A stretch of 64,000 bases of DNA from Oscillospiraceae bacterium (GTDB lineage: Bacteria; Bacillota; Clostridia; Oscillospirales; Acutalibacteraceae): contig DXWE01000001.1 in NCBI GenBank assembly GCA_019417045.1, positions 12,820-76,819 of the forward strand, read 5' to 3'. Below are positions 25,861-33,936 of the stretch, piece after piece. Below the pieces are notes generated by a model. It ran no database searches and was not told where the DNA came from. It saw nothing but the letters and a program-made list of their open reading frames with translations. The translations under genes were made by a program, and so were the position numbers. Position 1 is the first letter of the stretch. Every line of letters begins with the position of its first letter.

Positions 25861-27621
25861 CTAATTGCCCATTCCCGGGAATCCTCCGCCGCCCTGCGGA
25901 AACTGACTGGGATCAAAATTTTCAAAATCAAAATCGCCGAAGTCCATTCCGCCGGGGAATCCACTCATGCCTCCAAATCCGCCGCCTTCTCCTTCGCTGT
26001 CGGAGCCCGTCAGGGTGGATGTGATTTGGGTGATGACAATCAAGTCGCCTTCGGCCAGTTCATCGCTTTCAATTATCATATAGCTGCCATCCGACATACC
26101 GGTTTCTACCGTCACCTTGGTCAGATCCTGGAGATCGATCTCTCCCTCTTCGTAGGAAGTACCCAGTTCGGCGCCGGAAGGCGCAAGATAGACATAGGTA
26201 TCGTCGCCGGAGGTGCCGACTGCATCAACCGGAACCAGCAGGCCGTCGCCGCTGTCCTCGATGACGATTTCAGCGGATGCACTCATACCGGGATATACGC
26301 CCTCCACGTATCCAACGGTCGCCGTAATCTGGTACGCGGTTTTGCCGCCGCTGGAAGACCCATTGTAGGAAATGGCCGTAACCGAACCGGTGTACTCCCC
26401 GTCCACTGCGTCGATGGTAAACGACACTTCCTAATCCAGGGCAACAGAAGAAATATTCAGTTCATCCACAGCGATCCCCATCGTGAAACCGTCTTTGCCC
26501 ATTATCATGGCAACAGAACCGCCTGCTGCAACCTCGGTGCCGACTGTGACAGGAAATTCAATTAAAATGCCGTCGCAGGGAGCCGTGATTTCTGCGTCTC
26601 CGTTGTCACTGGTAATGACGGCAAGGACATCGCCTTGTGCAACCTCATCCCCTACGGTAAAGTTGACGGACGCAATCTCTCCAGCATACGTAGAAGTGAG
26701 GGTTTGCTGCGTAACAGGAGTCAAAGTCCCGCTGCCGCTGATCGTAGTCGATACGTTGCCGTAGGTGATTTCTTCCACCTGATAGGTGGTGATTCTGGTG
26801 GACGATGCTGTGCCAAAGATCTTTGGCAAAACTATCACGGCGGCGATGACCACTGCCAGAACGACGGCAGTTATCACAATCGGTTTTGTGTATTTGAATC
26901 CCGCTTTTTTGACGGTGGGCTTTTGGTTGGGCCTGGCTGTTGATTTCATACTGTTTGATTCCTTTCTGGTTTTTGATCCAGTGGCTGACTTTCCCTGCTG
27001 CCGCAGTATGAGCATATACTCGTGTTCCAGGGCAGCCGTCAGGGCTGCCGGAATCGGTATCCTTTCAAACGCTTTTCCGTCGGGACTTTTGAACTGTGTG
27101 GATACGTACACGGACTCGCGCAGCCCCATCTTTTTGATCTCAGGAACATCCTGTGCCTTTGAAGAGATGGCTGCGATCCTCTTCTTTGCCTCCTCATACG
27201 AGATGCCCATGAGTTCCGACCCGGCAGCCGTATTCAATCCACCGAATGTGGTGAGCAGATAGACATACCGTTCCTCATAGGGCAGCTGCTGGATTCCCTT
27301 GATAAGAGCGGCGTATTCTTTGGGAACGGCAGGGCGGGGGAGGGATTCATACGCTTCGTCCCTTTCGATTCCCTGCGACGCCATTTTGAAAATTTCGGTG
27401 GAGGCCAACGCCTTAAAGCTGTCTTTTGGAACAGCTGTCGATTTCACAACCACCTGTTCCAATGCCTTTTTCCATCCGCCCAATAACAACGGGGCCGCTT
27501 TACTCACATCCTGCGTGATCTGATAGCAGACACACCACATTCGGCGGAGTTCCGTCGCATTCAGCTCGCGGAATACCTGCATATTGCCCCGCCTCAATCT
27601 GTCATACTGATTGGAATCCAT
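25861..27621 (-). pseudogene. Sigma-like/MacA adaptor fusion, interrupted by an in-frame TAG
   Basis: One frame of 587 codons is split by TAG at 26431-26433 (codon 397); the frame resumes immediately with GAAGTGTCG. Residues 1-210 look like an ECF sigma factor: a region-2-like helix pair and a region-4-like LPYEERYVYLL..GISYEEAKKRI. A basic linker, a membrane span (about 248-268), and a HlyD/MacA adaptor with lipoyl halves and beta-barrel follow. The C-terminus is Gly/Phe/Asp-rich. ATG 26949, with AGAAAGGA upstream, could start the adaptor alone. TAG ends other genes here, so read-through is not assumed; the adaptor is probably truncated, or restarts at GTG 26427. Confidence 0.78.
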
Positions 27622-27707
27622 CTGCTCTCACGGCCTTTCCAACTGATTTCTTCTGTCACAATTCATCCCCCGCTTTTTTACAGTGATTCGATACACTGTT
27701 GACATAT

Positions 27708-27740
27708 ATCATAGCCGACAGCACTAAAGCGGCACTAAAG
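27708..27740 (-). promoter_or_regulatory. Predicted promoter of the efflux operon with response-regulator site
   Basis: On the minus strand CTTTAGTGCCGCTTTAG (27740-27724) is a direct repeat of CTTTAG with an 11-bp period. It is followed after exactly 10 nt by TATGAT (27713-27708), a -10 box. The same arrangement lies before the neighbouring response regulator, so this is probably where that regulator activates the efflux genes. Confidence 0.65.
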
Positions 27741-27801
27741 ATGAATGTGAACACTTTGTAAAGCAGCGGCGGGCTTTTGAACTGCCCGAAACATGGAATG
27801 A

Positions 27802-27840
27802 CAGCAAGAAACCGGCGAACAAATCGCCGGTTTCTTGCTG
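27802..27840 (-). terminator. Terminator after the two-component operon
   Basis: A perfect 17-bp stem, CAGCAAGAAACCGGCGA and its complement, with loop ACAAA, lies 15 nt past the end of the histidine kinase gene. The 3' arm on the minus strand is T-rich, although no pure T-run follows. Confidence 0.75.
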
Positions 27841-27855
27841 GTCCGCTTGCGCACC

Positions 27856-29091
27856 TTATTTGAGTGTCACCTTAAAGCCGATATGTGCCGAATCCTTTTT
27901 ATAGACCACAATATCGCCCTTATGTTTTCTTGCAATTCCCTTGGCAATGGAAAGCCCTACGCCAAAACTGCCATTAAAGGTTCTGGCCGGATCCGCCCGA
28001 TAAAACCGGTCAAAGAATCGGTTCAGTTCTTCATTCTCTACATTTTTATATGAATTTTCGATGGTTATAACCGGGCAGCGGCCTTTTGTATACACGCTCA
28101 CCTGGATCTGGCCGTCCTCATCGCAGTATTTGACGGCATTATCCAAAAGAATGCACAACAGTCTGCCGATCAGACTTTCGTCGCCACGATAATGGATCGA
28201 TGGTTCGATAACCGCTGTGAGATTTTTCTGCTTTTCCGCCGCAAGTCCTGCAAATTCCGAGACCGTATCCGAGGCCATCTCACTCAAATTAAATTCTGTG
28301 ATCGTGAGATTCGAGTTGTCCTCATCCATCCGCGAAAGAGCTACCAGCTGATTGATGAGCGCTCCCATCCGCTCGCCTTCGCTGCGGATATCATCCAGCC
28401 ATTCATTTTTGCCGATTTCCGATTCTACGATGTCTACGTTAGAAAGGATCAAGGTAAGCGGCGTTTTTAATTCGTGGTTGGCGTCGGTTACAAATTGTTT
28501 TTGCTTCTCATAGCTCTCTGCGGCGGGCTTAACTGCTTTTTTTGGTATACACAAAATGAGCAGGAGAATCAAAATAAAACTTCCGGCCAACACGAAAAAA
28601 ACGGTGTACAGCAAGCGGTTCGTCATCGCTCTGTTGGTTTCACCATTTACAAAAACCACTAACCGTCCGTGCTCGGTTTCCGATACTTTATATCGGTAAT
28701 CGGACATCCAGCCTCTTTCTTTTCCCAGCCCCAGGGCTCTTTTCGCATAATCCCCTGCCTCCTCTTCGGAAACTGAGGATATATGTTCTGTATTCTCCTG
28801 TAGAATGGTGCCGTCGTCATCCGCCCGTATGGTAAAAAAGCGGGTACTGAATCGTGTTTCAGGCGTTAAAAATGGATTTTGCGGAAAGTCTTCGGGAGGG
28901 GCTGGGGTTTCCCCTCTTTCAAAATCCGGAAATACGCCGTCATTCATGGCAATTACATCTGTCAGCAGATCCAAGGAATGATTCAGCTGTGATCTGCTGA
29001 TGGCATAGATCCCCCCAAAAATCAGGGCAAATACGATCCCAACGGAAACAGCGGTAATCATGACGAATTTTTTTCGCAGTCTATAAATCAT
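27856..29091 (-). CDS. Sensor histidine kinase, OmpR-partner type
   Basis: A 411-residue membrane kinase. Spans at about 10-32 and 163-182 enclose an extracellular sensor of about 130 residues. The catalytic part has the H box TDANHELKTPL (His206), N box LLDNAVKY and G box GVGLSIAKGI. Its start overlaps the end of the response regulator by 4 nt. The neighbouring MacAB-like operon and the shared promoter motif suggest it senses a toxic peptide or envelope stress and turns on efflux. The signal is not known. Confidence 0.92.
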   Translation of the reverse strand: MIYRLRKKFVMITAVSVGIVFALIFGGIYAISRSQLNHSLDLLTDVIAMNDGVFPDFERGETPAPPEDFPQNPFLTPETRFSTRFFTIRADDDGTILQENTEHISSVSEEEAGDYAKRALGLGKERGWMSDYRYKVSETEHGRLVVFVNGETNRAMTNRLLYTVFFVLAGSFILILLLILCIPKKAVKPAAESYEKQKQFVTDANHELKTPLTLILSNVDIVESEIGKNEWLDDIRSEGERMGALINQLVALSRMDEDNSNLTITEFNLSEMASDTVSEFAGLAAEKQKNLTAVIEPSIHYRGDESLIGRLLCILLDNAVKYCDEDGQIQVSVYTKGRCPVITIENSYKNVENEELNRFFDRFYRADPARTFNGSFGVGLSIAKGIARKHKGDIVVYKKDSAHIGFKVTLK

Positions 29092-29762
29092 GCCCGATCC
29101 TCCAGCATATAGCCAGCATGGCGAACAAAGCGAATTTCAATTGGCGCCCGTATAGCCGTTATTTTTTTGCGAAGATTGGAGATATGCACCCACACGACAC
29201 TGGTGTCTACAGTTGTATTCCATCCCCATATATGCGTAATCAACTGCTCGGTCGGAATAATCGTATGTGGTTGCTGCATCATCATTTCCGCTATCTGAAA
29301 CTCTTTCCCGCTGAGCGCTTGTGTGTTTCCTGCATAACACAGTTCATAGGTCGATCGGTTGAGGATGACTTCCCGGTAAGCCAGAAGGTCCGGTACATAG
29401 TTGTCTTTCCGGCGCAGCATCGCTCGGACACGGGCCAGCAGCTCCGAAGTGGAAAAAGGCTTTGGCAGATAGTCATCGGCCCCGGCGTCCAATCCCTCTA
29501 CCCGCTGCGACACTTCGGTACGGGCAGTGAGAAACAGCGCAGGCGTTGTCACTTTTTCTTTCCGTAGCCGTTTCAGCACTTCAATACCGTCCATCCCCGG
29601 CATCATAATATCCAGGACCAGGCCATCATACTCATCGGATAACGCATAATGGAAAGCGTCTTCCCCATTGCTAACGACATCTACGGAGAATTTATTTGTT
29701 TCAAAGATGTGCTTCAGAGATTTTAGCAGTTTTGGATCATCTTCTGCCAAAAGCAAACGCAT
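29088..29762 (-). CDS. OmpR/PhoB-family response regulator
   Basis: A 224-residue regulator. The receiver has Asp8-Asp9, phospho-acceptor Asp51 in VLDIMMPGMDG and conserved Lys in LPKPF; the winged-helix DNA-binding domain (about 130-222) contains LITHIWGWN and VHISNLRKKI. The ATG has GGGAGGGG upstream. It is co-transcribed with the kinase that follows and is expected to bind CTTTAG direct repeats in front of itself and in front of the efflux operon. Confidence 0.95.
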   Translation of the reverse strand: MRLLLAEDDPKLLKSLKHIFETNKFSVDVVSNGEDAFHYALSDEYDGLVLDIMMPGMDGIEVLKRLRKEKVTTPALFLTARTEVSQRVEGLDAGADDYLPKPFSTSELLARVRAMLRRKDNYVPDLLAYREVILNRSTYELCYAGNTQALSGKEFQIAEMMMQQPHTIIPTEQLITHIWGWNTTVDTSVVWVHISNLRKKITAIRAPIEIRFVRHAGYMLEDRA

Positions 29763-29802
29763 GATACCCCTCCCATATGGGTGTGATTTTTACAGTACCC
29801 TT

Positions 29803-29835
29803 ATGTTAACGCTGGATGCTAAAGCAAAACTAAAG
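29803..29835 (-). promoter_or_regulatory. Predicted autoregulated promoter of the two-component operon
   Basis: On the minus strand CTTTAGTTTTGCTTTAG (29835-29819) is followed after exactly 10 nt by TAACAT (29808-29803). It matches the efflux-operon site in every position except the three central bases, which supports binding by the same regulator and positive feedback. Confidence 0.65.
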
Positions 29836-30113
29836 TCCAGTTCTATTATAATATTTTCTTTGCATTCTGTATACTGAACTTTTAATCAAGATTTCCTTTT
29901 ACAGATTGGCTTTCCACCGACGTTACGTGGTTACCTGCGGCACTTTTCTGTTACGAACTCATGTCACTTCTAAAACAATGGTGTGGAGAGACAGATCCGA
30001 GTCAGAAATGTGCGGTAGACTTCTCCGTCAGAATCTTCTTGTTCCGTTTCCCAAACTGGGGCAACTTGATCTCTGAGTGGAGTCCAAAACAAACTAAAAA
30101 GAGCACAAAAAAC
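29836..30113. other. Intergenic region without a recognised gene
   Basis: Upstream of the response regulator, an AT-rich part (29840-29880) includes a TATAAT match on the minus strand at 29850-29845. The rest shows no convincing coding frame and no RNA structure I recognise. Confidence 0.4.
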
Positions 30114-30143
30114 GGGACATCCTTTTCTTCACAGGGGTGTCCC
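30114..30143 (-). terminator. Third hairpin downstream of tmRNA
   Basis: A 9-bp stem, GGGACATCC with GGGTGTCCC (one wobble), is followed on the minus strand by GTTTTTTGTGC. It reads as a rho-independent terminator and is the most distal of three such hairpins behind ssrA. Confidence 0.6.
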
Positions 30144-30189
30144 ATACCTTTGCGTCGCTATGCGAGATCCAAAGACGACATCTCCCTAT

Positions 30190-30376
30190 GTAAGGGCGAT
30201 ACAAAAAAGATCCGGCTTAAACGTGGGACGTCCATTGGAACAAAAGAAAAACCTGCGGTGCGCGACTTGCCGACCGCAGGTGTGTAAAGGTGACATAAAA
30301 AGATCGGCTCAAGCGCGGGCTGCCCGTCTGAGGAAAAGAAAAACCTGCGGTGCGCGATTTGCTCACCGCAGGTGTG
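30190..30376. repeat. Two imperfect 94-bp direct repeats, each holding a terminator
   Basis: Units 30190-30283 and 30284-30376 align along their length. Both end in the hairpin ACCTGCGGTG..CACCGCAGGT or a close variant and contain AAAAGAAAAA, which is the T-run on the minus strand. The second unit abuts the tmRNA 3' end, so the region just downstream of ssrA has been duplicated. Confidence 0.75.
30343..30373 (-). terminator. tmRNA terminator
   Basis: A 10-bp stem ACCTGCGGTG/CACCGCAGGT with an 11-nt loop starts 2 nt after the encoded CCA of ssrA and is followed on the minus strand by TTTTTCTTTT. A second copy lies at 30251-30281. Confidence 0.85.
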
Positions 30377-30722
30377 GTGGAGACGGCGGGAATTGAACCC
30401 GCGTCCGAAACCCCTTCGCCATGGTGTTCTCCGAGTGCATCCAATCCTTTGGATTCCCCTCGCCGACCGCCGATTGGCAGGCTGACGGCTACGGTAGCCA
30501 CTACGGCGTGACGGAAATGGTGGCGCACCCCCGTTCACGTTCACCGCTCATCGACGCCTCCTCCCGGTCCGCGGTCCTACCGGGTGAGACGGCAGCCTAA
30601 ATTAGGCCGCTACAGCAACAGTATTGTTGTCGTTTACTTGTAAGGTTGCGGCTTTTTAAGCGGGTCCGCACCGCTACTCGCTGACCATGGTTCACAGTCC
30701 CCGTCGAAACCTTTACGCCCCC
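30375..30722 (-). ncRNA. ssrA: Transfer-messenger RNA (tmRNA)
   Basis: A 348-nt tmRNA. The 5' end GGGGGCG (30722-30716) pairs over 7 bp with the 3' acceptor strand before ACCA, and CCA is encoded at 30377-30375. The T arm (GGTTCAATTCCCGCC type) and the 5' GGTTTCGACGGGGA segment are typical. The tag reading frame is best read from GTA (30637-30635) to TAA (30604-30602) and gives VNDNNTVAVAA, which ends in the usual AA degradation signal. It frees stalled ribosomes and tags the unfinished proteins. The resume codon is assigned by similarity to AAC-GAC-starting tags. Confidence 0.95.
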
Positions 30723-30745
30723 TTGTTTCCAGTAAAAGCATTCCC

Positions 30746-30774
30746 ATTATAGGCGGTTTTTCGGATCGTGTCAA
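30746..30774 (-). promoter_or_regulatory. Sigma-A promoter of ssrA
   Basis: On the minus strand TTGACA (30774-30769) and TATAAT (30751-30746) are separated by exactly 17 bp, about 24 nt before the mature tmRNA 5' end. Confidence 0.92.
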
Positions 30775-30795
30775 TCGAAATACCTGGAAAACGGA

Positions 30796-30829
30796 CGGCC
30801 GGCTCCTTTTTTTGAAAAAGGGCCGGCCG
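30796..30829 (-). terminator. Terminator after lexA
   Basis: CGGCCGGC pairs with GCCGGCCG. The stem extends, with a bulge, through T-rich and A-rich inner arms, 14 nt past the lexA stop codon. Confidence 0.7.
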
Positions 30830-30842
30830 CAAAAACTTCCCT

Positions 30843-31427
30843 TCAGAAATACCGCAGCAGCGAGACAACCTTCCCGAGCACCACGGCTTCGTCCACAATA
30901 ATCGGTTCAAACGCATCGTTTTCCGGCTGCAGACGGACATGCCCGTCCTCCCAGAAGATCCGTTTGACCGTGGCCTCTTCCCCAATGAGCGCCACCACAA
31001 TGTCCCCATTCTGCGCCACCGGCGTGCGATGCACGATCACCACATCCTGATCCAGGATTCCCGCGTTGATCATACTCGTCCCGGAAACACGCAGCGCAAA
31101 CATCTCGTTTGTCGGGTACTGGCCGCCGGAATACGGGACGAACTCCTCGCACTCCTCCACCGCGAGGATCGGCTGACCGGCCGTGACCTTGCCGAGCAGC
31201 GGGATCCGCGCCACCGATTCCCCCGGCAGCCGGATCGCCCGGTTCAGCCCGCTCTGCCGCGAGATATATCCCTCTTTTTCCAGTACCTTCAGATAGGCAT
31301 GCGCCGTTGAGGTGGATTTGATATCCGCCGCTTTGCAGATCTCCCGCACAGACGGCGGCAACCCATTTTCCACACATTCGCGCAAATATGACAACACTTT
31401 TTGCTGTTTGGCGTTCAACGGCTTCAT
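30843..31427 (-). CDS. lexA: LexA repressor of the SOS response
   Basis: A 194-residue protein. The winged helix-turn-helix fills residues 1-65. The self-cleavage site Ala83-Gly84 lies in VTAGQ, and the peptidase dyad is Ser118 (SGTSMINAG) and Lys155 (EATVKRI). When RecA filaments form on damaged DNA, LexA cuts itself and releases SOS genes. A Bacillus-type LexA box lies 26 nt upstream of the start, between promoter and gene, so it should repress itself. It is transcribed alone between two terminators. Confidence 0.97.
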   Translation of the reverse strand: MKPLNAKQQKVLSYLRECVENGLPPSVREICKAADIKSTSTAHAYLKVLEKEGYISRQSGLNRAIRLPGESVARIPLLGKVTAGQPILAVEECEEFVPYSGGQYPTNEMFALRVSGTSMINAGILDQDVVIVHRTPVAQNGDIVVALIGEEATVKRIFWEDGHVRLQPENDAFEPIIVDEAVVLGKVVSLLRYF

Positions 31428-31453
31428 AGTTTGCCCTCATCCTTCCCCAAAAT

Positions 31454-31467
31454 GAAACATCAGTTCG
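31454..31467 (-). promoter_or_regulatory. LexA (SOS) box in front of lexA
   Basis: The minus strand reads CGAACTGATGTTTC, which matches the Firmicute consensus CGAACRNRYGTTYC at all but one position. It lies just downstream of the predicted transcription start, so bound LexA would block its own transcription. Confidence 0.85.
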
Positions 31468-31480
31468 GTTTTCTACACCA

Positions 31481-31510
31481 AGTATAGCACAACCGACACA
31501 AAAATGTCAA
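31481..31510 (-). promoter_or_regulatory. lexA promoter
   Basis: On the minus strand TTGACA (31510-31505) and TATACT (31486-31481) are 18 bp apart, upstream of the LexA box and the start codon. Confidence 0.85.
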
Positions 31511-31732
31511 ACATTTATTTGCCGTCTGTTATTTTTTATTGTCAAACGGAAAATTGTTTGACAAACAGACGGATGAGTGCTGTGCAAACTCCCGTTTTTA
31601 ACGAAGCCGTGTCCCCTGTCTCTCCGGTTTTGCGCCCGGATGCCTCCGACCGAAACGCACCCGAAGAATCGAAAGCCTCCCCGGCAGGCCGTCTCTCCCG
31701 GGGGACAGGGGCAGGCAGTCTGCAAAATACCG
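31511..31732. other. Upstream region of lexA with nested inverted repeats, no gene
   Basis: CCGTCTGTT (31522-31530) pairs with AACAGACGG (31564-31572). Inside, GTCAAAC (31541-31547) pairs with GTTTGAC (31556-31562). GTTTGAC occurs a third time within the lexA -35 region. The nesting suggests an operator or a folded leader, but I do not recognise a family. Nothing else convincing lies up to 31732. Confidence 0.45.
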
Positions 31733-31770
31733 GCGGGCAGGCACCGTGGGATCCCACGGTGCCTGCCCGC
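31733..31770. terminator. 38-bp perfect palindrome, terminator for the membrane hydrolase gene
   Basis: GCGGGCAGGCACCGTGGGA and its exact complement lie back to back and are followed by TTTTG on the plus strand and, after a few bases, TATTTTG on the minus strand. It sits beyond the 3' end of the minus-strand hydrolase gene; a 132-nt gap separates them. Confidence 0.7.
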
Positions 31771-31902
31771 TTTTGTATCAGTACAGCTCAGTACAGCGAA
31801 GGGATTCGACAGAGGACACTCTGCCACTCGCACGCGGCGGGTTGTGCCCTGGAATCGGGTCCTTCGCCCGATGATTCAGATGGCCCGGTCCCTCTCCCGC
31901 TG

Positions 31903-33855
31903 TCAGGGGAACATGACCGCATTGGAAAAGTTGGCGCTGAAAGCCGTGATACACGTCATCAGCAGGGTCCAGGTCAGGCCGCTCGCCCAGGCATTCCCCG
32001 TCTTCTTCCATATGTAGCGCATCGAAAAAGCGGCTATAATCGAATACGGGATATTCTTCCACGAGCCGGTTGCCGCCAGATTGAGCCACGCGTCGTCCAG
32101 ATACCGCAGGTGCCCGAGCGTGAGGATCGCGCCATACTGCTGCCAGGCAAAGAAGAGCATCGGCAGCGCGCCCAGGAGCGCACAGAACAGGGTGGACGCC
32201 CAGTCCGGCACGTTCCTGAAACGGGTGTCGGCATTGAAAATCGCGATCGGCACATAGGACAGAGCGAAGAAGGGCACATAGTTGACCAGAATGATATACA
32301 GATTGTCAAAACCCGTCGGTTTGATGCTCCAATCCCAGAAGTGGAAATCCGTCTGGAAAACCTCGTTGGCGATATAGACCGGGATATACATGCAGACCAG
32401 AATGGTCAGCGCAAACAGGCACGTTTTGAGGAACTGTCCCACGCTGTCCACGATGGCCGGCGCAAACAGGTTGGTGGGCGCCGGGTTACGACTCTTTCTG
32501 GCGAGAGCGATCGCAAGAAGACTGCTTATAATCAGCAGCCCAATCAGCGCCAGGCCGGAGACGAAGGAGTACATGGCCGGCCCGTTTGTCGTCATGCCGC
32601 CGGGATATTTCGCGCTGTCAAAATAGTTGGAGCCGGTGGAGACAAAGCTGCGATAGGCCCAATAGGTGAAGAACATCATCGGGATTCCGAAGGCCAGGAT
32701 GGGAATAGAGGATTTGACAGTCAGAGTCGGAAGCTCGTCACCTTCTCTCACAGGGCGCCGAATGCCCGCGAACACCTTTGTACGAAGCAACAGGGTGGTC
32801 AGCGGCCAGGCCATCAGGAAAAAGCCGATCATTCCCAGCAGGCCCAAAGCGGCCGTCCACGGCCAGACCTGTTTTTCCCCGGGGATATAGGTGCAGCCAT
32901 TCGGGACACCGAGTCCGGCATACATACCCTCGACGGTGATCCGGGAACCGGAATTGCTGAACAGCCAGCCGATGTGGATCAGATTGGGCTCATAAAAGAC
33001 AATCGCGCTGTCCGCGTCGACCATCTCACCGCCGGTCGGCGCCGCGATCGGACCGTCCGCGCTGTACCACTGCCCCTCGGGAATCGTTGCCTCATTGTAT
33101 TCCGGATAGAATTTCTGCACCATTTCCTTCCCGGCTTCCGTCTCGAGAATAACGGTGCTGTTGTACTCGCCGTACCGGCACTGGCCGTTGATCACCTTCA
33201 GGCCCTTGATGCTCTCCGGCGTGAGAGACGCGATGGAATCGACCGCATCCCCTACCACAAAGGCGGAAATACGATATTCGGATCCCTCGACATTGAGCAG
33301 ATTGATGTCGACAGCCGCGCCAACCGCCCCGATGCTGTGGCCGGTAAGGCCCACCTTTTCAGGGTCGACGCAGGGAAGGCTCATGCCATACTGCACGGCG
33401 GGCAGCAGTCCAAACCCGTCGCCGCTGACCGCAGTGTCGCCGTTGCCTTTGGACGTATTTCCATTGCCGACCATGTTGACCGCTATGACGACAAACCCAC
33501 GGCGGACAAGCTCGAGATAGACCGGCTGCTGGTTATCGATTTTGGGAGAGGTGACAACCAGAGGCGCCGGGTTCTCGGCCGTGGCGGTTTTGGGGATATA
33601 GACGTTGAATTCCACTGTGTTGACCGTGTCGGTGGTGGAAAACAGCGGCACGATATTGCGCCCCGTCTGCGCGTTGTTCTCATTCACCATCCCCGCGAGT
33701 TCCGCCATCGTGACAGTATATGGCTCGACTTTTGTGTTCCCAAACCGGTTCGTCATCAGCCATGTGCCCAGCATGCTGACCAGCATGCAGCCCAGGGCGA
33801 TAAACAGAACGATTTTGGCATCGACTTTCCTGAGCTTCTGCAAGAACTGTCTCAT
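31903..33855 (-). CDS. Membrane-bound alpha/beta hydrolase with C-terminal multi-span domain
   Basis: A 650-residue protein; GAGGAGG lies before the ATG. An N-terminal span (about 15-35) is followed by an extracellular alpha/beta-hydrolase-like domain (about 75-320), with a nucleophile-elbow motif GHSIG and oxyanion-region residues around VVAVN. Then come about seven membrane segments to the C-terminus. The arrangement suggests a surface esterase or acyl-transfer protein held by a membrane bundle. It follows a GH3 beta-glucosidase by 81 nt in the same direction, so the pair may be co-transcribed. The substrate is unknown. Confidence 0.7.
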   Translation of the reverse strand: MRQFLQKLRKVDAKIVLFIALGCMLVSMLGTWLMTNRFGNTKVEPYTVTMAELAGMVNENNAQTGRNIVPLFSTTDTVNTVEFNVYIPKTATAENPAPLVVTSPKIDNQQPVYLELVRRGFVVIAVNMVGNGNTSKGNGDTAVSGDGFGLLPAVQYGMSLPCVDPEKVGLTGHSIGAVGAAVDINLLNVEGSEYRISAFVVGDAVDSIASLTPESIKGLKVINGQCRYGEYNSTVILETEAGKEMVQKFYPEYNEATIPEGQWYSADGPIAAPTGGEMVDADSAIVFYEPNLIHIGWLFSNSGSRITVEGMYAGLGVPNGCTYIPGEKQVWPWTAALGLLGMIGFFLMAWPLTTLLLRTKVFAGIRRPVREGDELPTLTVKSSIPILAFGIPMMFFTYWAYRSFVSTGSNYFDSAKYPGGMTTNGPAMYSFVSGLALIGLLIISSLLAIALARKSRNPAPTNLFAPAIVDSVGQFLKTCLFALTILVCMYIPVYIANEVFQTDFHFWDWSIKPTGFDNLYIILVNYVPFFALSYVPIAIFNADTRFRNVPDWASTLFCALLGALPMLFFAWQQYGAILTLGHLRYLDDAWLNLAATGSWKNIPYSIIAAFSMRYIWKKTGNAWASGLTWTLLMTCITAFSANFSNAVMFP

Positions 33856-33936
33856 CGTATTCCTCCTCGTATCAAGTGTTTAGCCGCCTGCCTGCCGATT
33901 CCCGGCAGGACTTTCAAAGGGAGCACCCGTGCCGCC

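Noticed and set aside
26431..26433. TAG read as an amino acid (pyrrolysine or recoded code)
   Set aside because: TAG ends ordinary genes here, such as the MacB-type permease at 24015 and the alpha/alpha-barrel gene at 16589, and no other internal TAG in a conserved frame was seen.
30187..30376. Integrated element with ssrA attachment sites
   Set aside because: There are duplicated segments next to ssrA but no integrase gene and no copy of the tmRNA 3' end itself, so an attachment-site claim is not supported.
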